Assembly: GCA_947165555.1 (NCBI GenBank) | Contig: CAMVAR010000046.1 | Coordinates: forward strand, 1-5,940 | DNA length: 5,940 nt | Source of the DNA: an uncultured Pseudomonadota bacterium | GTDB taxonomy: Bacteria; Pseudomonadota; Alphaproteobacteria; Rs-D84 | Direction: 5' to 3' | Part shown: positions 5,940 to 5,940 of the stretch, in pieces | Position numbering within the stretch: the stretch's first letter is position 1 | How the letters are laid out: every line of letters starts with the position of its first letter | Notes under the pieces: generated by a model | Seen by the model: the letters and a program-made list of their open reading frames with translations, nothing else | What the model was told of the DNA's origin: nothing | The model's database searches: none | Made by a program: the position numbers and the translations under genes

Positions 5940-5940
5940 G

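Noticed and set aside
1..5940. CRISPR array, toxin-antitoxin or phage-defence system
   Set aside because: There are no regularly spaced repeats and no matching protein motifs. Apart from the Cys-rich gene, every gene is a recognised housekeeping gene.

Overview
The window looks like chromosomal DNA from a fairly AT-rich, Gram-negative bacterium, most likely an alphaproteobacterium. The evidence is the gene order frr-uppS-cdsA-rseP-bamA on the minus strand, a BamA with five POTRA domains, and a short single-PDZ RseP. An uncultured, host-associated lineage is plausible, given the small intergenic gaps, the short CdsA, the absence of dxr from its usual place and the small secreted Cys-rich protein. 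That placement is inference; I could not run a database search.

Minus strand, positions 5167 down to 1: a tightly packed envelope cluster. frr (ribosome recycling factor) is followed by uppS (undecaprenyl diphosphate synthase), cdsA (CDP-diacylglycerol synthase), rseP (site-2 zinc protease) and bamA (outer-membrane protein insertase, cut off by the window edge). Gaps are 44, 11 and 25 bases, then rseP and bamA overlap by four bases, so this reads as one transcription unit with translational coupling. The genes serve translation turnover, the peptidoglycan lipid carrier, phospholipid precursor synthesis, envelope proteolysis and outer-membrane protein assembly. No dxr lies between cdsA and rseP, and no pyrH lies directly upstream of frr.

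Plus strand, positions 5212 to 5366: a self-contained tRNA-Ala(GGC) unit with a near-consensus sigma-70 promoter, a 76-base tRNA with encoded CCA, and a rho-independent terminator. It is divergent from frr, and the 86 bases between them must hold the control signals for both.

Minus strand, positions 5851 to 5420: a small exported Cys-rich protein of unknown function, with its own Shine-Dalgarno site and a GC-rich inverted repeat just upstream. It converges on the tRNA unit and is the only part of the window that is not standard housekeeping content. I see no mobile element, CRISPR array or defence system. There is no gene-free stretch longer than 300 bases.
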